Assembly (NCBI RefSeq): GCF_003340555.1
Contig: NZ_QPLJ01000012.1
Span: forward strand, 62,001 to 126,000
DNA length: 64,000 nucleotides
From: Jannaschia formosa
Lineage (GTDB): Bacteria; Pseudomonadota; Alphaproteobacteria; Rhodobacterales; Rhodobacteraceae
Direction of reading: 5' to 3'
Part shown: one piece after another, positions 53,164 to 61,203 of the stretch
How positions within the stretch are numbered: position 1 is the stretch's first letter
Layout of the letters: each line of letters starts with the position of its first letter
Notes under the pieces: model-generated
What the model was told of the DNA's origin: nothing
Databases searched by the model: none
What the model saw: only the letters and a program-made list of their open reading frames with translations
Position numbers and translations under genes: made by a program

Positions 53164-54230
53164 TCCGCCGCCTCCCGCGTCTGTGCCGCCGCCCGCCGCA
53201 GCCGCCGGATCAACTCCAGCTCGGCCTGGAAATCGACGTAATGCGGCAGCTTGATATGCTCCAGGAACCCGGTCGCCTGGATGTTGTCGGCATGGGCCAG
53301 CACGAACTCCTCGTCCTGCGCGGGGGCACCGACGAAGTCCTCGCCCAGCTCCCGCCATTGCAGGGCGCGGTCGACCAGCGACATGGAGATGGCCTTGCGC
53401 TCGCAGGCGCCCAGCGTCAGCCCGTAGCCGCGGGTGAACTGCGGCGGCTCCGTCTTCGATCCGGTGAACTGGTTCACGGTCTCGCATTCGGTCACGCTGA
53501 TCTCGGCGAAGGCCACGGAGAAGCCCAGCTCCGGCAGGTCGATCTCGACCTCGACGGCGCCGAGGCGCAACTCGCCCACGAAGGCATGGGTGCGCCCGTA
53601 GCCCCGCTGCGTCGAGTAGGCGAGGCCGAGCAGGAAGCCCTCGTCGGCCCGCGCCAGCGCCTGAAGCCGGAGCGCGCGGCAGGCGGGCAGAGCGAGCGGC
53701 TCGCGCGTCAGGTCGGGCGGTGAGGTGTCGCCGCGCGGCTCGTCGCGCAACAGCCCCTCGCGGCCCAGATGGTCGGACACGCGCGGGCGCAGGGGCGGCG
53801 CGGCCTCGGCCAAGGCGGCGGGGTCGGCGCCCGCGGCCTCTGCGAAGTCGATCAGCCGGTGGGTGTAGTCGAAGGTCGGGCCGAGGACCTGTCCGCCGGG
53901 AATGTCCTTGAACGTCGCCGAGACGCGCCGGTCGCAGGCCATCGCCCCGGTATCGATCGGGCGCGACGCGCCCAGCCGCGGCAGGGTCGTGCGGTAGGCG
54001 CGGATCAGGAAGACGGCCTCGATCAGGTCCCCGCGCGCCTGACGCAGCGCCAGCGCGGCAAGCTCGGGGTCGTAGAGCGACCCCTCGGACATGACACGGG
54101 CGACGACCAGGGCCAGCTGCGAAGCGATCTGGTCGACATCGAGCAGAGCGCCCCTGCCCCGCCTCTCCTCGGCGAGCCAGCTATGGGCGGCGGCGATGGC
54201 CTCCTCCCCGCCCTTGGCGGCGACATACAT
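53160..54230 (-). CDS. phnI: C-P lyase core subunit PhnI (nucleosidase)
   Basis: 356 residues from the ATG at 54230. It begins MYVAAKGGEEAIAAAHSWLAEERRG and has TFKDIPGGQVLGPTFDYTHRLIDFA, LAYSTQRGYGRTHAFVGELR, VAFAEISVTECETVNQFTG and FLEHIKLPHYVDFQAELELIRRLR, all PhnI hallmarks. With PhnGHL it replaces adenine of ATP by the phosphonate. The ATG shares one base with the phnH stop (TGATG), and the stop overlaps the HAD gene. Confidence 0.96.
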   Translation of the reverse strand: MYVAAKGGEEAIAAAHSWLAEERRGRGALLDVDQIASQLALVVARVMSEGSLYDPELAALALRQARGDLIEAVFLIRAYRTTLPRLGASRPIDTGAMACDRRVSATFKDIPGGQVLGPTFDYTHRLIDFAEAAGADPAALAEAAPPLRPRVSDHLGREGLLRDEPRGDTSPPDLTREPLALPACRALRLQALARADEGFLLGLAYSTQRGYGRTHAFVGELRLGAVEVEIDLPELGFSVAFAEISVTECETVNQFTGSKTEPPQFTRGYGLTLGACERKAISMSLVDRALQWRELGEDFVGAPAQDEEFVLAHADNIQATGFLEHIKLPHYVDFQAELELIRRLRRAAAQTREAAE

Positions 54231-54772
54231 CAGGCGTCCTCCGGGTGGATGCGCGTCGAGCGCGGCAGCGCCGCGAGCCGGTCCCCGCAGCTCAGGATCA
54301 GGTCGACTCCCAGCGGGTAGAGCGCGGCATTGGCGGCCAGCGCCCGCGCGTCCGGCAGGGGCAGCCGCGACTCGGTCTCGATGCCCGGCCCGGTCAGGCG
54401 GGTGCCGGACCCGTCGAGCCGCGGCACCTCGACGATCAGGGTGGTGCTCCGGTCGGGATAGTCGGGCGTGCCGACAGGCCAATCGCCCAGCGGGGCCAGC
54501 GCATCCCACGGGCCGACGGCGAAGGCCGCCTCAGCCCGGGTCGCGGCGACGGGCGCGCCGGTGTGGAAGACCAGCCAGTCGTGCCCGTGCGCCAGCCAGA
54601 CCGGCGTCGTTTGGTCGGCCAGCACCAGAAGCGTCGCCGCGGCGGCGGGCGACAGCCCTTCGGGCGCGGGGGCGGCGACCTCGTGGACGGTGCCGGGGCG
54701 CGCCATGGCCTGCATGATCGCCCGGAAGGCGCGGGCGGAGTCGGTGGGGGGATCGGCGAAGGCGGGCTGCAT
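54230..54772 (-). CDS. phnH: C-P lyase core subunit PhnH
   Basis: 180 residues. It starts MQPAFADPPTDSARAFRAIMQAMARPGT, typical for PhnH, with LVLADQTTPVWLA and the C-terminal FPLGVDLIL-like segment YPLGVDLILSCGDRLAALPRSTRI. It is a PLP-transferase-like fold without PLP that forms part of the PhnGHIJ core. Its ATG touches the phnG stop with one base. Confidence 0.95.
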   Translation of the reverse strand: MQPAFADPPTDSARAFRAIMQAMARPGTVHEVAAPAPEGLSPAAAATLLVLADQTTPVWLAHGHDWLVFHTGAPVAATRAEAAFAVGPWDALAPLGDWPVGTPDYPDRSTTLIVEVPRLDGSGTRLTGPGIETESRLPLPDARALAANAALYPLGVDLILSCGDRLAALPRSTRIHPEDA

Positions 54773-55200
54773 CAGTCCTCTCCCCGGACCATGGTCTCGA
54801 AATCGACGCGCGTGGCCTCGGCCTTGCGGGCACGGTCGTGGCGGCGGGCGGCCTCTGCGGCGGCGAGCGGCTCGACGACCACCCGCCGCACCTCGGCCGC
54901 GCGGGGGCCCTGCAGCAGAAGGTCGAGCCAGGCGGCGCGCGCCGCGTGGTCTTGATCACGGCCCTGCACGATGGCATGACCCTCGGCCTCCCCGTCGCGC
55001 AAGGCGCAGCGGGTGGCGGTGACTTCGCCGAGGTTGAAGGGGGCGCCGGTGCCGCCGGCGCGGCCGCGGACCATGACGCTGCCGGTCTCGGGGGGGCGCA
55101 GCCAGTCGGGCGCGGGCATCGGGCCGAGGTGGCCCGCAAGCGCCTGCAACTCCTCCGGCTTCGCCCGTCCGAACAGGCCTATCCAGTCTTTTCTCTGCAT
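54772..55200 (-). CDS. phnG: C-P lyase core subunit PhnG
   Basis: 142 residues from the ATG at 55200. Recognisable blocks are RKDWIGLFGRAKPEELQAL, PETGSVMVRGRAGGTGAPFNLGEVTATRCALRDG and GHAIVQGRDQDHAARAAWLDLLLQ. It is the first gene of the C-P lyase operon phnG-H-I-HAD-J-K-L-N, divergent from phnF across a 69-bp gap that must hold its promoter. Confidence 0.94.
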   Translation of the reverse strand: MQRKDWIGLFGRAKPEELQALAGHLGPMPAPDWLRPPETGSVMVRGRAGGTGAPFNLGEVTATRCALRDGEAEGHAIVQGRDQDHAARAAWLDLLLQGPRAAEVRRVVVEPLAAAEAARRHDRARKAEATRVDFETMVRGED

Positions 55201-55269
55201 CGCGACTCGGTCTCTTCGGGCCCTATATGGCGTCTCGACAGGCCTTTTATCGACAACTATACAACTTTC
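55201..55269. promoter_or_regulatory. Divergent phnG/phnF control region
   Basis: This 69-bp gap is AT-richer than its surroundings. On the minus strand TGTCGA occurs twice with 15 bp between starts, and an acaact direct repeat lies near the phnF start. It is a likely PhnF autoregulatory site; no 11-bp-periodic Pho box is visible. Confidence 0.4.
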
Positions 55270-56004
55270 ATGGCGATGGACAGTGAAACTTCGGTGACGG
55301 GACGCGGCATGTGGACTGCCATCGCGGATGTGCTGCGCGGCGAGATCGCGGAAGGGGCGCGGGCGCCGGGCGACCGGCTGCCGACCGAGGCGCGGCTCGC
55401 CGCGCGGTTCGGGGTCAACCGGCACACGGTGCGGCGCGCGATCGCCGCGCTGGTCGAGGAGGGGCTGGTGCGCACGCGGCGCGGGGCCGGCGCCTTCGTG
55501 GCGGAGGCGCCGACGGAGTACCCGATCGGCGCGCGCGTCCGCTTCCGCCGCGCGATGGAAGCGGCAGGGCGCGTGCCGGGCAAGCGCCTGCTGTCAACCG
55601 AGACCCGGCCCGCGAGCGCCGCCGAGGCGGCGCCGCTGGGCCTGCAGGCGGGCGACCTGATCCACGTCACCGACGGGCTCGCCATGGCGGACGGGGCGCC
55701 GGTCGCGCTGTTCCATTCGACCTACCCGGCCGCGCGGATGCCGGCGCTGGTGGAGGCGCTGACGCGGCTCGGCTCGGTGACCGAGGCGCTCGCCGCCTGC
55801 GGGGTGGCGGACTATGTGCGCGTCTCGACCCGGATCGCGGCCACGGCGGCCACGCCGATCGAGGCGGGGCACCTGAACCTCGCCCCCGGTGCGCCGCTGC
55901 TGGTGTCGGAGGCGGTCAATACGGATCTGAACGGCCGACCCGTCGAGTTCGGCGTGACGCGCTTTGCCGGCGAGCGTATTGCCCTGACATTACACCATTC
56001 CTGA
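55270..56004 (+). CDS. phnF: GntR-family regulator of phosphonate genes
   Basis: 244 residues from the ATG at 55270 (an ATG at 55276 is also possible). The GntR helix-turn-helix reads LRGEIAEGARAPGDRLPTEARLAARFGVNRHTVRRAIAALVEEGLVRTRRGAGAFV. The C-terminal UTRA domain follows (VTDGLAMADGAPVALFHSTYPAARMPALVEAL). It is of the HutC/PhnF subfamily and divergent from phnG, the usual arrangement for PhnF. It is convergent with the hexapeptide transferase gene, with 8 bp between stops. Confidence 0.93.
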   Translation: MAMDSETSVTGRGMWTAIADVLRGEIAEGARAPGDRLPTEARLAARFGVNRHTVRRAIAALVEEGLVRTRRGAGAFVAEAPTEYPIGARVRFRRAMEAAGRVPGKRLLSTETRPASAAEAAPLGLQAGDLIHVTDGLAMADGAPVALFHSTYPAARMPALVEALTRLGSVTEALAACGVADYVRVSTRIAATAATPIEAGHLNLAPGAPLLVSEAVNTDLNGRPVEFGVTRFAGERIALTLHHS

Positions 56005-56012
56005 GCGGCAGC

Positions 56013-56630
56013 TCACTCGTGGCGTTCGAGGAACGCCTCGGCCGGGAACCTGCGGAAATCGTCGAGCGCGGCGCGCAGCCGCTCATGCGGCCAGTCCCAC
56101 CAGGCGAGCGCCATCAACCGTTCGGCAATGCGCTCGGGCAGGCGGGGGCGCAGCGGTCGCGCGGGCACGCCCGCGACGATCCAGTAGGGCGGCACGTCCT
56201 TCGTGACGACCGCGCCCGAGGCGACGACGGCCCCGTGGCCCACGGTCACCTCGGGCTTCACCAGCGCCTGCGCGCCGATCCAGGTGTCGTGGCCCAGCAC
56301 GGCGATCCGGCTGCGTCGGAGGGCGAACCAGTCGTGATCGGGTTCGGCGTCGTCCCAGTAATCGGCGGAGCGGTAGTGGAAGTGATGGAGCGACGCCTTC
56401 TCCATCGGGTGATCGGTCGCGCCGATCCGGGAATGGGCGGCGATGTTGGCGAACTTGCCGATGCGCGCGTTGGCGATGTCGGCGTAGCGGTCGCAATAGG
56501 AATAGTCGTCGAGCGAGGAATGGGCGACGCGGGAGCCGCGGCCGATCTCGACATAGGCGCCGAAGCTGCAGTCGTCGGTGATCTCGACATCGGGGTGGAG
56601 GAAGGGGGCGTCGTGGGAGAGGCGGGGCAT
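56013..56630 (-). CDS. Left-handed beta-helix (hexapeptide) acyltransferase of phosphonate clusters
   Basis: 205 residues. Hexapeptide-repeat turns are visible (IGRGSRVAHSSLDDYSYCDRYADIANARIGKFANIAAHSRIGATDHPM, and IAVLGHDTWIGAQALVKPEVTVGHGAVVASGAVVTKDVPPYWIVAGVPARPL). It belongs to the xenobiotic/chloramphenicol acetyltransferase-like group and matches the transferase family found in phn clusters (TIGR03308 type). No phnO is present, so it may acetylate aminoalkylphosphonates before C-P cleavage (inference). It is separated from phnE2 by a 371-bp gap and may have its own promoter. Confidence 0.87.
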   Translation of the reverse strand: MPRLSHDAPFLHPDVEITDDCSFGAYVEIGRGSRVAHSSLDDYSYCDRYADIANARIGKFANIAAHSRIGATDHPMEKASLHHFHYRSADYWDDAEPDHDWFALRRSRIAVLGHDTWIGAQALVKPEVTVGHGAVVASGAVVTKDVPPYWIVAGVPARPLRPRLPERIAERLMALAWWDWPHERLRAALDDFRRFPAEAFLERHE

Positions 56631-57001
56631 GACAACTAGACAGGTTTTGGCCGGTTCTGGCGGTTCTGGTTGGAATCGGCGTCGGATTCCAGGGGTGATC
56701 TGCGGGTGACGGACGGGTGACCCGCGTCATACGTCATTTTCGCACGGATGGGCGGCTTCTGTGCGCCTCCGACGTCGAGCCGACGACCCCGCGCGAAACA
56801 GCATCCGGCAAAGCCGGATGCCGCGCATCGCCGGGCCGCCCCCCGGCCCGGCGATCTGGCGACGCTCGGCGCGTAGCTCGTAGGTCTTCCTGACCTGATT
56901 GGCATAAAGCGCACCGCTCCGCGGTCGGATCGCCGCGCCGCGGCCCGTCGATGCGCTCCCTCACCGGCGGGCCGGATGATTGGTGGGCGCCGGATCGGCG
57001 C
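56631..57001. other. Structured intergenic region between phnE2 and the hexapeptide transferase
   Basis: 371 bp. It contains two strong perfect hairpins (56801-56821, 9-bp stem; 56827-56855, 12-bp stem with a C5 loop) and the repeat element copy B. Two overlapping short minus-strand readings are open through it, but neither looks like a protein family. The AT-rich part near 56730-56745 could hold a promoter for the transferase gene. Confidence 0.6.
56841..56920 (-). repeat. Dispersed intergenic element, copy B
   Basis: This is the minus-strand counterpart of copy A (47025-47104): 14 identical bases, then an ungapped alignment of 66 bases with about two-thirds identity. It runs into the 12-bp hairpin at 56827-56855. 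Confidence 0.6.
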
Positions 57002-58306
57002 TCACCCACGGATCAGCCGCCGCCGCAGCCAACCGGAGATCGAGTCCATCGCGAAGACCATCAGCACCACCAGCAGGACGTAATAGGTGACCTCCTCCCA
57101 GTCCTTCTGGGTGATGATCGCCTGCGTCAGCAGCAGCCCGATGCCGCCGCCGGTGATGGCGCCGATCACGGTCGCCGACCGCGTGTTCGATTCGAGATAG
57201 TAGAGCACCTGCGCCAGCAGCACCGGCAGAAGCTGCGGGATGACGCCGAAGCGGGCGCGCAGGACGGCGCCGGCGCCGGTGGAGCGGACGCCCTCGATCT
57301 GGCGGCGGTCGACGTTTTCCAGCGCCTCGGAGAAGAGCTTGCCAAAGCTGCCCGTATCGGTGAGCAGGATGGCGAGCGTGCCGGTCAGCGGACCGGGACC
57401 GAAGGCGCGGCTGAGAACGATGGTCCAGATCAGGCCGTCCACGCCGCGCAGGAAGTCGAAGAGACGCCGCGAGAAGAACCTGACCAGCGCCAGCGGGGTG
57501 AAGCCCCGGGCGGCCAGGAAGGACAGCGGCAGGGCGATCATCGCCGCGCCCATCGTGCCGAGGAAGGCCATCAGGATCGTCTCGAACAGGGCCCAGGCGA
57601 CCTCGGCATGGCGCCACATGTCGTTGGTCCAGAACTCTTCCCAGATCGCCCCCGCCTCGCCGCCGAAGGCAGCGGTGGTCAGGGCGCCGAGGCCGAACCC
57701 GTGATAGGGGCTGTCGAGGGTGAAGAAGAAGAGCTCCCACCCCGCGAAGTAGCGGAAGACCTCGGTCCGGTTGCGGGTGACGATGAAGCGCCCGGCCTCG
57801 GTATCGGCCACGATGCGGTTGCGGCTGGCGTTGATCCAGTCGGGCACGGGGCCGTCGGGCAGCGTGGCGTCGACGCCGCGGCTGCGGGACGGCTGCGCGA
57901 AGATCGTGCCGTAGCCGGGGACGGCATATTCGGTCGCGTTATCGGGACCGAAGGTGACGACATGGCCGCCGCCGAGGTCGATCACCGTGGTCTCGCCCAG
58001 GCTGACCCAGGCGGGAGACTCGCCCTCCGGGTAGCGGCCCTTGCGCTCGCCCTCGACAGAGACCTCGATGCTGCCGTCGCGGTTGTCGCGGCTCACATGG
58101 ACCTTGTGGGTGACCATGTCCGAGACGAGGATGCGGGCATTGTCGGCATTCGCGTCGCGGATCAGGGCGGGCCCCTCGAAGGCGAAGAAGATGTAGACGA
58201 GATAGGCCAGCAGCAGCGCGGGCAGCCCGATCAGCCACAGCCGGGCGCGGGCGAAATGGCTTTCGGCGGCGGCGTAGCGGCCGGCATGGTCGGCGAGGGC
58301 GGTCAC
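57002..58306 (-). CDS. phnE: Phosphonate ABC transporter permease (second PhnE)
   Basis: 434 residues from a GTG at 58306 overlapping the first phnE stop (GTGA). An N-terminal helix (LIGLPALLLAYLVYIFFAF) is followed by a periplasmic insert of about 130 residues. The PhnE permease domain has GTMGAAMIALPLSFLAARGF, FDFLRGVDGLIWTIVLSRAFGPGPLTGTLAILLTDTGSFGKLFSEALENVDRRQIEGVRSTGA (EAA-type loop), and IGAITGGGIGLLL. It is longer than typical PhnE (about 270) because of the insert. It pairs with the other PhnE to form the channel. Confidence 0.92.
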   Translation of the reverse strand: MTALADHAGRYAAAESHFARARLWLIGLPALLLAYLVYIFFAFEGPALIRDANADNARILVSDMVTHKVHVSRDNRDGSIEVSVEGERKGRYPEGESPAWVSLGETTVIDLGGGHVVTFGPDNATEYAVPGYGTIFAQPSRSRGVDATLPDGPVPDWINASRNRIVADTEAGRFIVTRNRTEVFRYFAGWELFFFTLDSPYHGFGLGALTTAAFGGEAGAIWEEFWTNDMWRHAEVAWALFETILMAFLGTMGAAMIALPLSFLAARGFTPLALVRFFSRRLFDFLRGVDGLIWTIVLSRAFGPGPLTGTLAILLTDTGSFGKLFSEALENVDRRQIEGVRSTGAGAVLRARFGVIPQLLPVLLAQVLYYLESNTRSATVIGAITGGGIGLLLTQAIITQKDWEEVTYYVLLVVLMVFAMDSISGWLRRRLIRG

Positions 58307-59154
58307 AGCGCGGCTCCCTTGGTGAGACGCTCGCGGATGGCGGAGCCGATCTGGTCGACGATCACGATGGTCGCGAAGAGAAGGATGAAGATCGCCGCCG
58401 CCTCGGCGAAGCGGCCCTGCCCCCAGGACATGGCGTTGCGCAGATCGTAGCCGATGCCGCCCGCGCCCACGAAGCCCAGGATGGCGGAGGCGCGGATGTT
58501 GATCTCGAAGCGCAGCAGCGCATAGCTGAGCCAGTTCGGCGCGACCTGCGGCAGCACCCCGAAGAGCATCCGCTGCGGCCAACTCGCCCCGACCGAGCGC
58601 AGGCCCTCGACAGCGCCGAGCGGCGCGTTCTCGGCCACCTCGGAGAAAAGCTTGCCCAGCGCGCCGGTGGTGTGGAGCGCGATGGCGATCATGGCGGGGA
58701 CCGGACCGCCGCCCAGCACGAAGATCAGGATCAGGGCGATGACGATCTCGGGCACCGCGCGCAGCGTGTCGAGCAGGCGGCGGATCGGGGCCACAGCCCA
58801 GGGCGCCGGGGCGAGGCCGCGCGTCACGAGGAAGGCAAGGGCTGCGGCGATCGCGGCGCCGATCAGCGTGGCGGCGGCGGCGATGTTCACCGTCTCGGCC
58901 AGCGAGGGCAGGTAGCGGATCACGAGGCCCGGAAGCTCGGGCGCGCGGGCGATGGCCTCGGTCACGACGTCGGCGGGGAAGTCGAAGACGTTGGGAATGC
59001 CCTGCAGGAAGCCGCCGGCATTGCGGTCGTTGGCCGTCAGGAAACCGGCGACGAGCAGCAGGACGAAGATCAGCAGGCCGGTGGCGGTCCAGAGGCGCTT
59101 GGTGCGCAGCTGGGCGTCGTAGGCGGCGTGGAGGTCGGTGAGGCTGGCGGTCAT
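58303..59154 (-). CDS. phnE: Phosphonate ABC transporter permease (first PhnE)
   Basis: 283 residues from the ATG at 59154. An N-terminal helix (WTATGLLIFVLLLVAGFL) is followed by a permease domain with FDFPADVVTEAIARAPELPGLVIRYLPSLAETVNIAAAATLIGAAIAAALAFLVTRGL, LLDTLRAVPEIVIALILIFVLGGGPVPAMIAIALHTTGALGKLFSEVAENAPLGAVEGLRSVGA (EAA loop) and SAILGFVGAGGIGYDLR. It is translationally coupled to the second phnE and lies 202 bp downstream of phnD across a stem-loop-rich gap. Confidence 0.94.
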   Translation of the reverse strand: MTASLTDLHAAYDAQLRTKRLWTATGLLIFVLLLVAGFLTANDRNAGGFLQGIPNVFDFPADVVTEAIARAPELPGLVIRYLPSLAETVNIAAAATLIGAAIAAALAFLVTRGLAPAPWAVAPIRRLLDTLRAVPEIVIALILIFVLGGGPVPAMIAIALHTTGALGKLFSEVAENAPLGAVEGLRSVGASWPQRMLFGVLPQVAPNWLSYALLRFEINIRASAILGFVGAGGIGYDLRNAMSWGQGRFAEAAAIFILLFATIVIVDQIGSAIRERLTKGAAL

Positions 59155-59185
59155 GCTGGGTCCGGTCGGGCTCGTGTCGTCCCCG

Positions 59186-59229
59186 CGTCTGACCCGGGGA
59201 CGCATGCAGGCGGGTTGGGTCCCCGGGTC
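59186..59229. repeat. REP-like inverted repeat in the phnD-phnE gap
   Basis: gacccggggac and gtccccgggtc form an 11-bp perfect inverted repeat with a 17-nt loop in the gap between phnD and phnE. An additional GTCCCCG arm lies just before it. Confidence 0.6.
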
Positions 59230-59312
59230 GTGCGAGAGGAAGGCGAGGCAAGGGGCGCGCAGTGCTGCGCCCCTCGCCGTCGGTCAGGCCGGGGCTCCGC
59301 CCGTTCGCGCCT

Positions 59313-59335
59313 CGAAAGGTCCACTGGACCTTTCG
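59313..59335. terminator. Perfect stem-loop just after phnD
   Basis: cgaaaggtcca and tggacctttcg form an 11-bp stem with a 1-nt nominal loop, 22 bp past the phnD stop. It contains 5'-AAAGG/CCTTT-3' arms but no terminal T-run. It probably attenuates read-through and protects phnD mRNA ends. Confidence 0.6.
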
Positions 59336-59356
59336 CCGCCACGGGCGGACCGGCGC

Positions 59357-60271
59357 TCACCCACCAATCTCGCGGCGGCGGACTTCGATGATGGTCTCGT
59401 AGGCCTCGTGGCCGATCGGCTGGAAGCCGGCCGTCTCGCCTGCGGCGACGCCGTAGGCGCAGTCCTGGTCGGTCTCGTGGAGGTTGGCGACGAGGTCGGT
59501 CATCGTGGCCTTCACCTCCTCGGGGAGGGTGGAGCGCAGGACGATGGGGCCCTCGGGGATCGGGTTGGAGCGCCAGATCTCGACGAGGTCGTTCATGTCG
59601 ACGATGCCGGAGTCGGATGCGCGGCGCAGCGCGCCCGAGTTGTAGCCGTCTTCCCAGTCGCCGAGGCCGTCGGCCCAGGTCACGCCGCCGTCGACATCGC
59701 CGTTGGCGACCGCGACGATGGTCTGCTCGTGACCGCCGGTGAACTTCACCTCGCCGAAGTAGTCGCCGTTCTCCATCGTGGCGCCGGTGGCGTTCGGGAT
59801 CTCGACCGAGGGGATCAGGTAGCCGGAGGTGGAGTTGGGGTCGCCGAAGCCGAAGACCTTGCCCTTCATGTCCTCGAGCGAGGCGATGCCGCTGTCGGCG
59901 CGGGCGAAGCCGATCGAGTGGTAGGAGAAGGAGCCGTCGAGGTTGGTCTTGACCAGCACCGGCTCCACCGCCTGCGCGTCCTGCAGGTAGATCGCGGCAT
60001 AGGCCGAGGCGCCCAGCCAGGCCATGTCGAGCGTGCCGCCGAGCAGGCCCTGGATCACGCCGTTGTAGTCGGCGGGGGTGAAGATGTTCACGTCGGAGAC
60101 GTCGAGGCCGAGGGCCTCGGCGGCGTATTCGGCGAGGCACTGGTTCGCGGTCAGGCGGTCCTGCGCGTTTTCGCCGCCGAGAACGCCGATGTTGAACTGG
60201 GACACCTCCTGCGCGAAGGCGGGCGCGGCGAGGGCGGTGGTGGCGGCAAGGGCCAGAAGCGTCTTGGTCAT
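59357..60271 (-). CDS. phnD: Phosphonate ABC transporter periplasmic binding protein
   Basis: 304 residues from the ATG at 60271, preceded by AGAGAGATCC. A signal peptide (MTKTLLALAATTALAAPAFAQ) is followed by the PhnD core: FNIGVLGGENAQDRL, FTPADYNGVIQGLLGGTLDMAWLGASAYAAIY, KVFGFGDPNSTSGYLIPSVE and GGVTWADGLGDWEDGYNSGALR. It captures alkyl- or aminoalkylphosphonates and passes them to the PhnE pair. An earlier in-frame ATG at 60289 would add six residues. It lies 46 bp after phnC. Confidence 0.95.
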   Translation of the reverse strand: MTKTLLALAATTALAAPAFAQEVSQFNIGVLGGENAQDRLTANQCLAEYAAEALGLDVSDVNIFTPADYNGVIQGLLGGTLDMAWLGASAYAAIYLQDAQAVEPVLVKTNLDGSFSYHSIGFARADSGIASLEDMKGKVFGFGDPNSTSGYLIPSVEIPNATGATMENGDYFGEVKFTGGHEQTIVAVANGDVDGGVTWADGLGDWEDGYNSGALRRASDSGIVDMNDLVEIWRSNPIPEGPIVLRSTLPEEVKATMTDLVANLHETDQDCAYGVAAGETAGFQPIGHEAYETIIEVRRREIGG

Positions 60272-60317
60272 GGATCTCTCTCTGGTCATGTGCCCCGCGC
60301 GGGGGCGGTTTCACACG

Positions 60318-61142
60318 TCAGACGGCGGCCTTGGCCTGATGTCTCAGCGCCTGGGCGGTCGTCTCGGTGTCTCGGATCTCGGTCGAGGTGGCGGCCTCGG
60401 AGAAATCGGCGCCCGCCCCGTAGATGTCGCGGGCGACCCCGGTGGTGAGCTGCGCGGGCGTGCCGTCGAACACGACGCGGCCGTCCCGCATGCCGATCAC
60501 GCGGTCGCAGTAGCGCCGCGCCGTATCCAGCGTGTGCAGGTTGCAGATGACGGTGCGGCCATCCTCCTCGTGGATGGCGCGAAGGCTCTCCATCACGATC
60601 TGCGCGTTCATCGGGTCGAGCGAGGCGATGGGCTCGTCGGCGAGGATGATCCTCGGGTCCTGCATCAGCGCGCGGGCGATGGCGACGCGCTGCTGCTGGC
60701 CGCCGGACAGGGCCTCGGCCCGCTTGGCGGCGTGGTCCTCGATGCCGAGCCGGGCGAGGATGTCGATGGCGCGGTGGACGTCCTCGCGCGGCCAGAGCGC
60801 AAAGAGAGCGCGCGCGGTGGAGCGGCGGTTGAGCGTGCCGTGCAGCACGTTCGACACCACGTCCATCCGCGGGACGAGGTTGAACTGCTGGAAGATCATC
60901 GCGCAATCGGCCTGCCAGGCGCGGGCCTTCGCGCCGGTCAGGGCCGTGACCTCCCGCCCCTCGTAGGCGATGCGGCCCTCGGAGGGGCGTTCGAGCAGGT
61001 TGAGCATCCGAAGCAGCGTCGACTTGCCCGCCCCGGACCGCCCGATCACGCCGACCATCATCGGACGTTCGAAGGACAGGGCCACGGCATCCACGGCCGT
61101 GGCGGCGCCGAACCTCTTGGTGAGGCGTTCGATGGTCAACAT
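60318..61142 (-). CDS. phnC: Phosphonate ABC transporter ATPase
   Basis: 274 residues from the ATG at 61142. It has Walker [18 protein letters not shown]-loop [25 protein letters not shown] (typical PhnC), signature [34 protein letters not shown] and the H-loop in [23 protein letters not shown]. It drives phosphonate uptake with PhnD and the two PhnE proteins. It is the first gene of the transport operon phnC-D-E-E; a likely Pho box lies 62-90 bp upstream. Confidence 0.96.
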   Translation of the reverse strand: MLTIERLTKRFGAATAVDAVALSFERPMMVGVIGRSGAGKSTLLRMLNLLERPSEGRIAYEGREVTALTGAKARAWQADCAMIFQQFNLVPRMDVVSNVLHGTLNRRSTARALFALWPREDVHRAIDILARLGIEDHAAKRAEALSGGQQQRVAIARALMQDPRIILADEPIASLDPMNAQIVMESLRAIHEEDGRTVICNLHTLDTARRYCDRVIGMRDGRVVFDGTPAQLTTGVARDIYGAGADFSEAATSTEIRDTETTAQALRHQAKAAV

Positions 61143-61203
61143 GGCAGAGCGGTCCCCCGAGCGCGGTTCGGGGGCACGCATCGGGGGCGTCGGGAAAGGT
61201 TTC

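Noticed and set aside
52000-53500. HAD gene as a phosphonatase (PhnX)
   Set aside because: It lacks the PhnX-specific cap and Schiff-base lysine context, is too short, and motif order fits the YihX-like group better.
56860-56935. tRNA-like string (GCGCGTAGCTCG) in the same gap
   Set aside because: There is no matching acceptor stem, no T-loop GGTTCGAATC-type box and no anticodon stem; it is part of the intergenic repeat.
56636-57009. Two overlapping minus-strand small readings in the phnE2-transferase gap
   Set aside because: The sequence matches repeat copy A, where the equivalent frame has a stop. Composition is Arg/Ala/Gly-rich and no ribosome site or family motif is seen.
47971-61142. 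Search for phnP and phnO in the phosphonate cluster
   Set aside because: No metallo-beta-lactamase phosphodiesterase or GNAT gene is encoded there. The MBL-fold gene at 21100 is exported, lies far away and is not PhnP-like.
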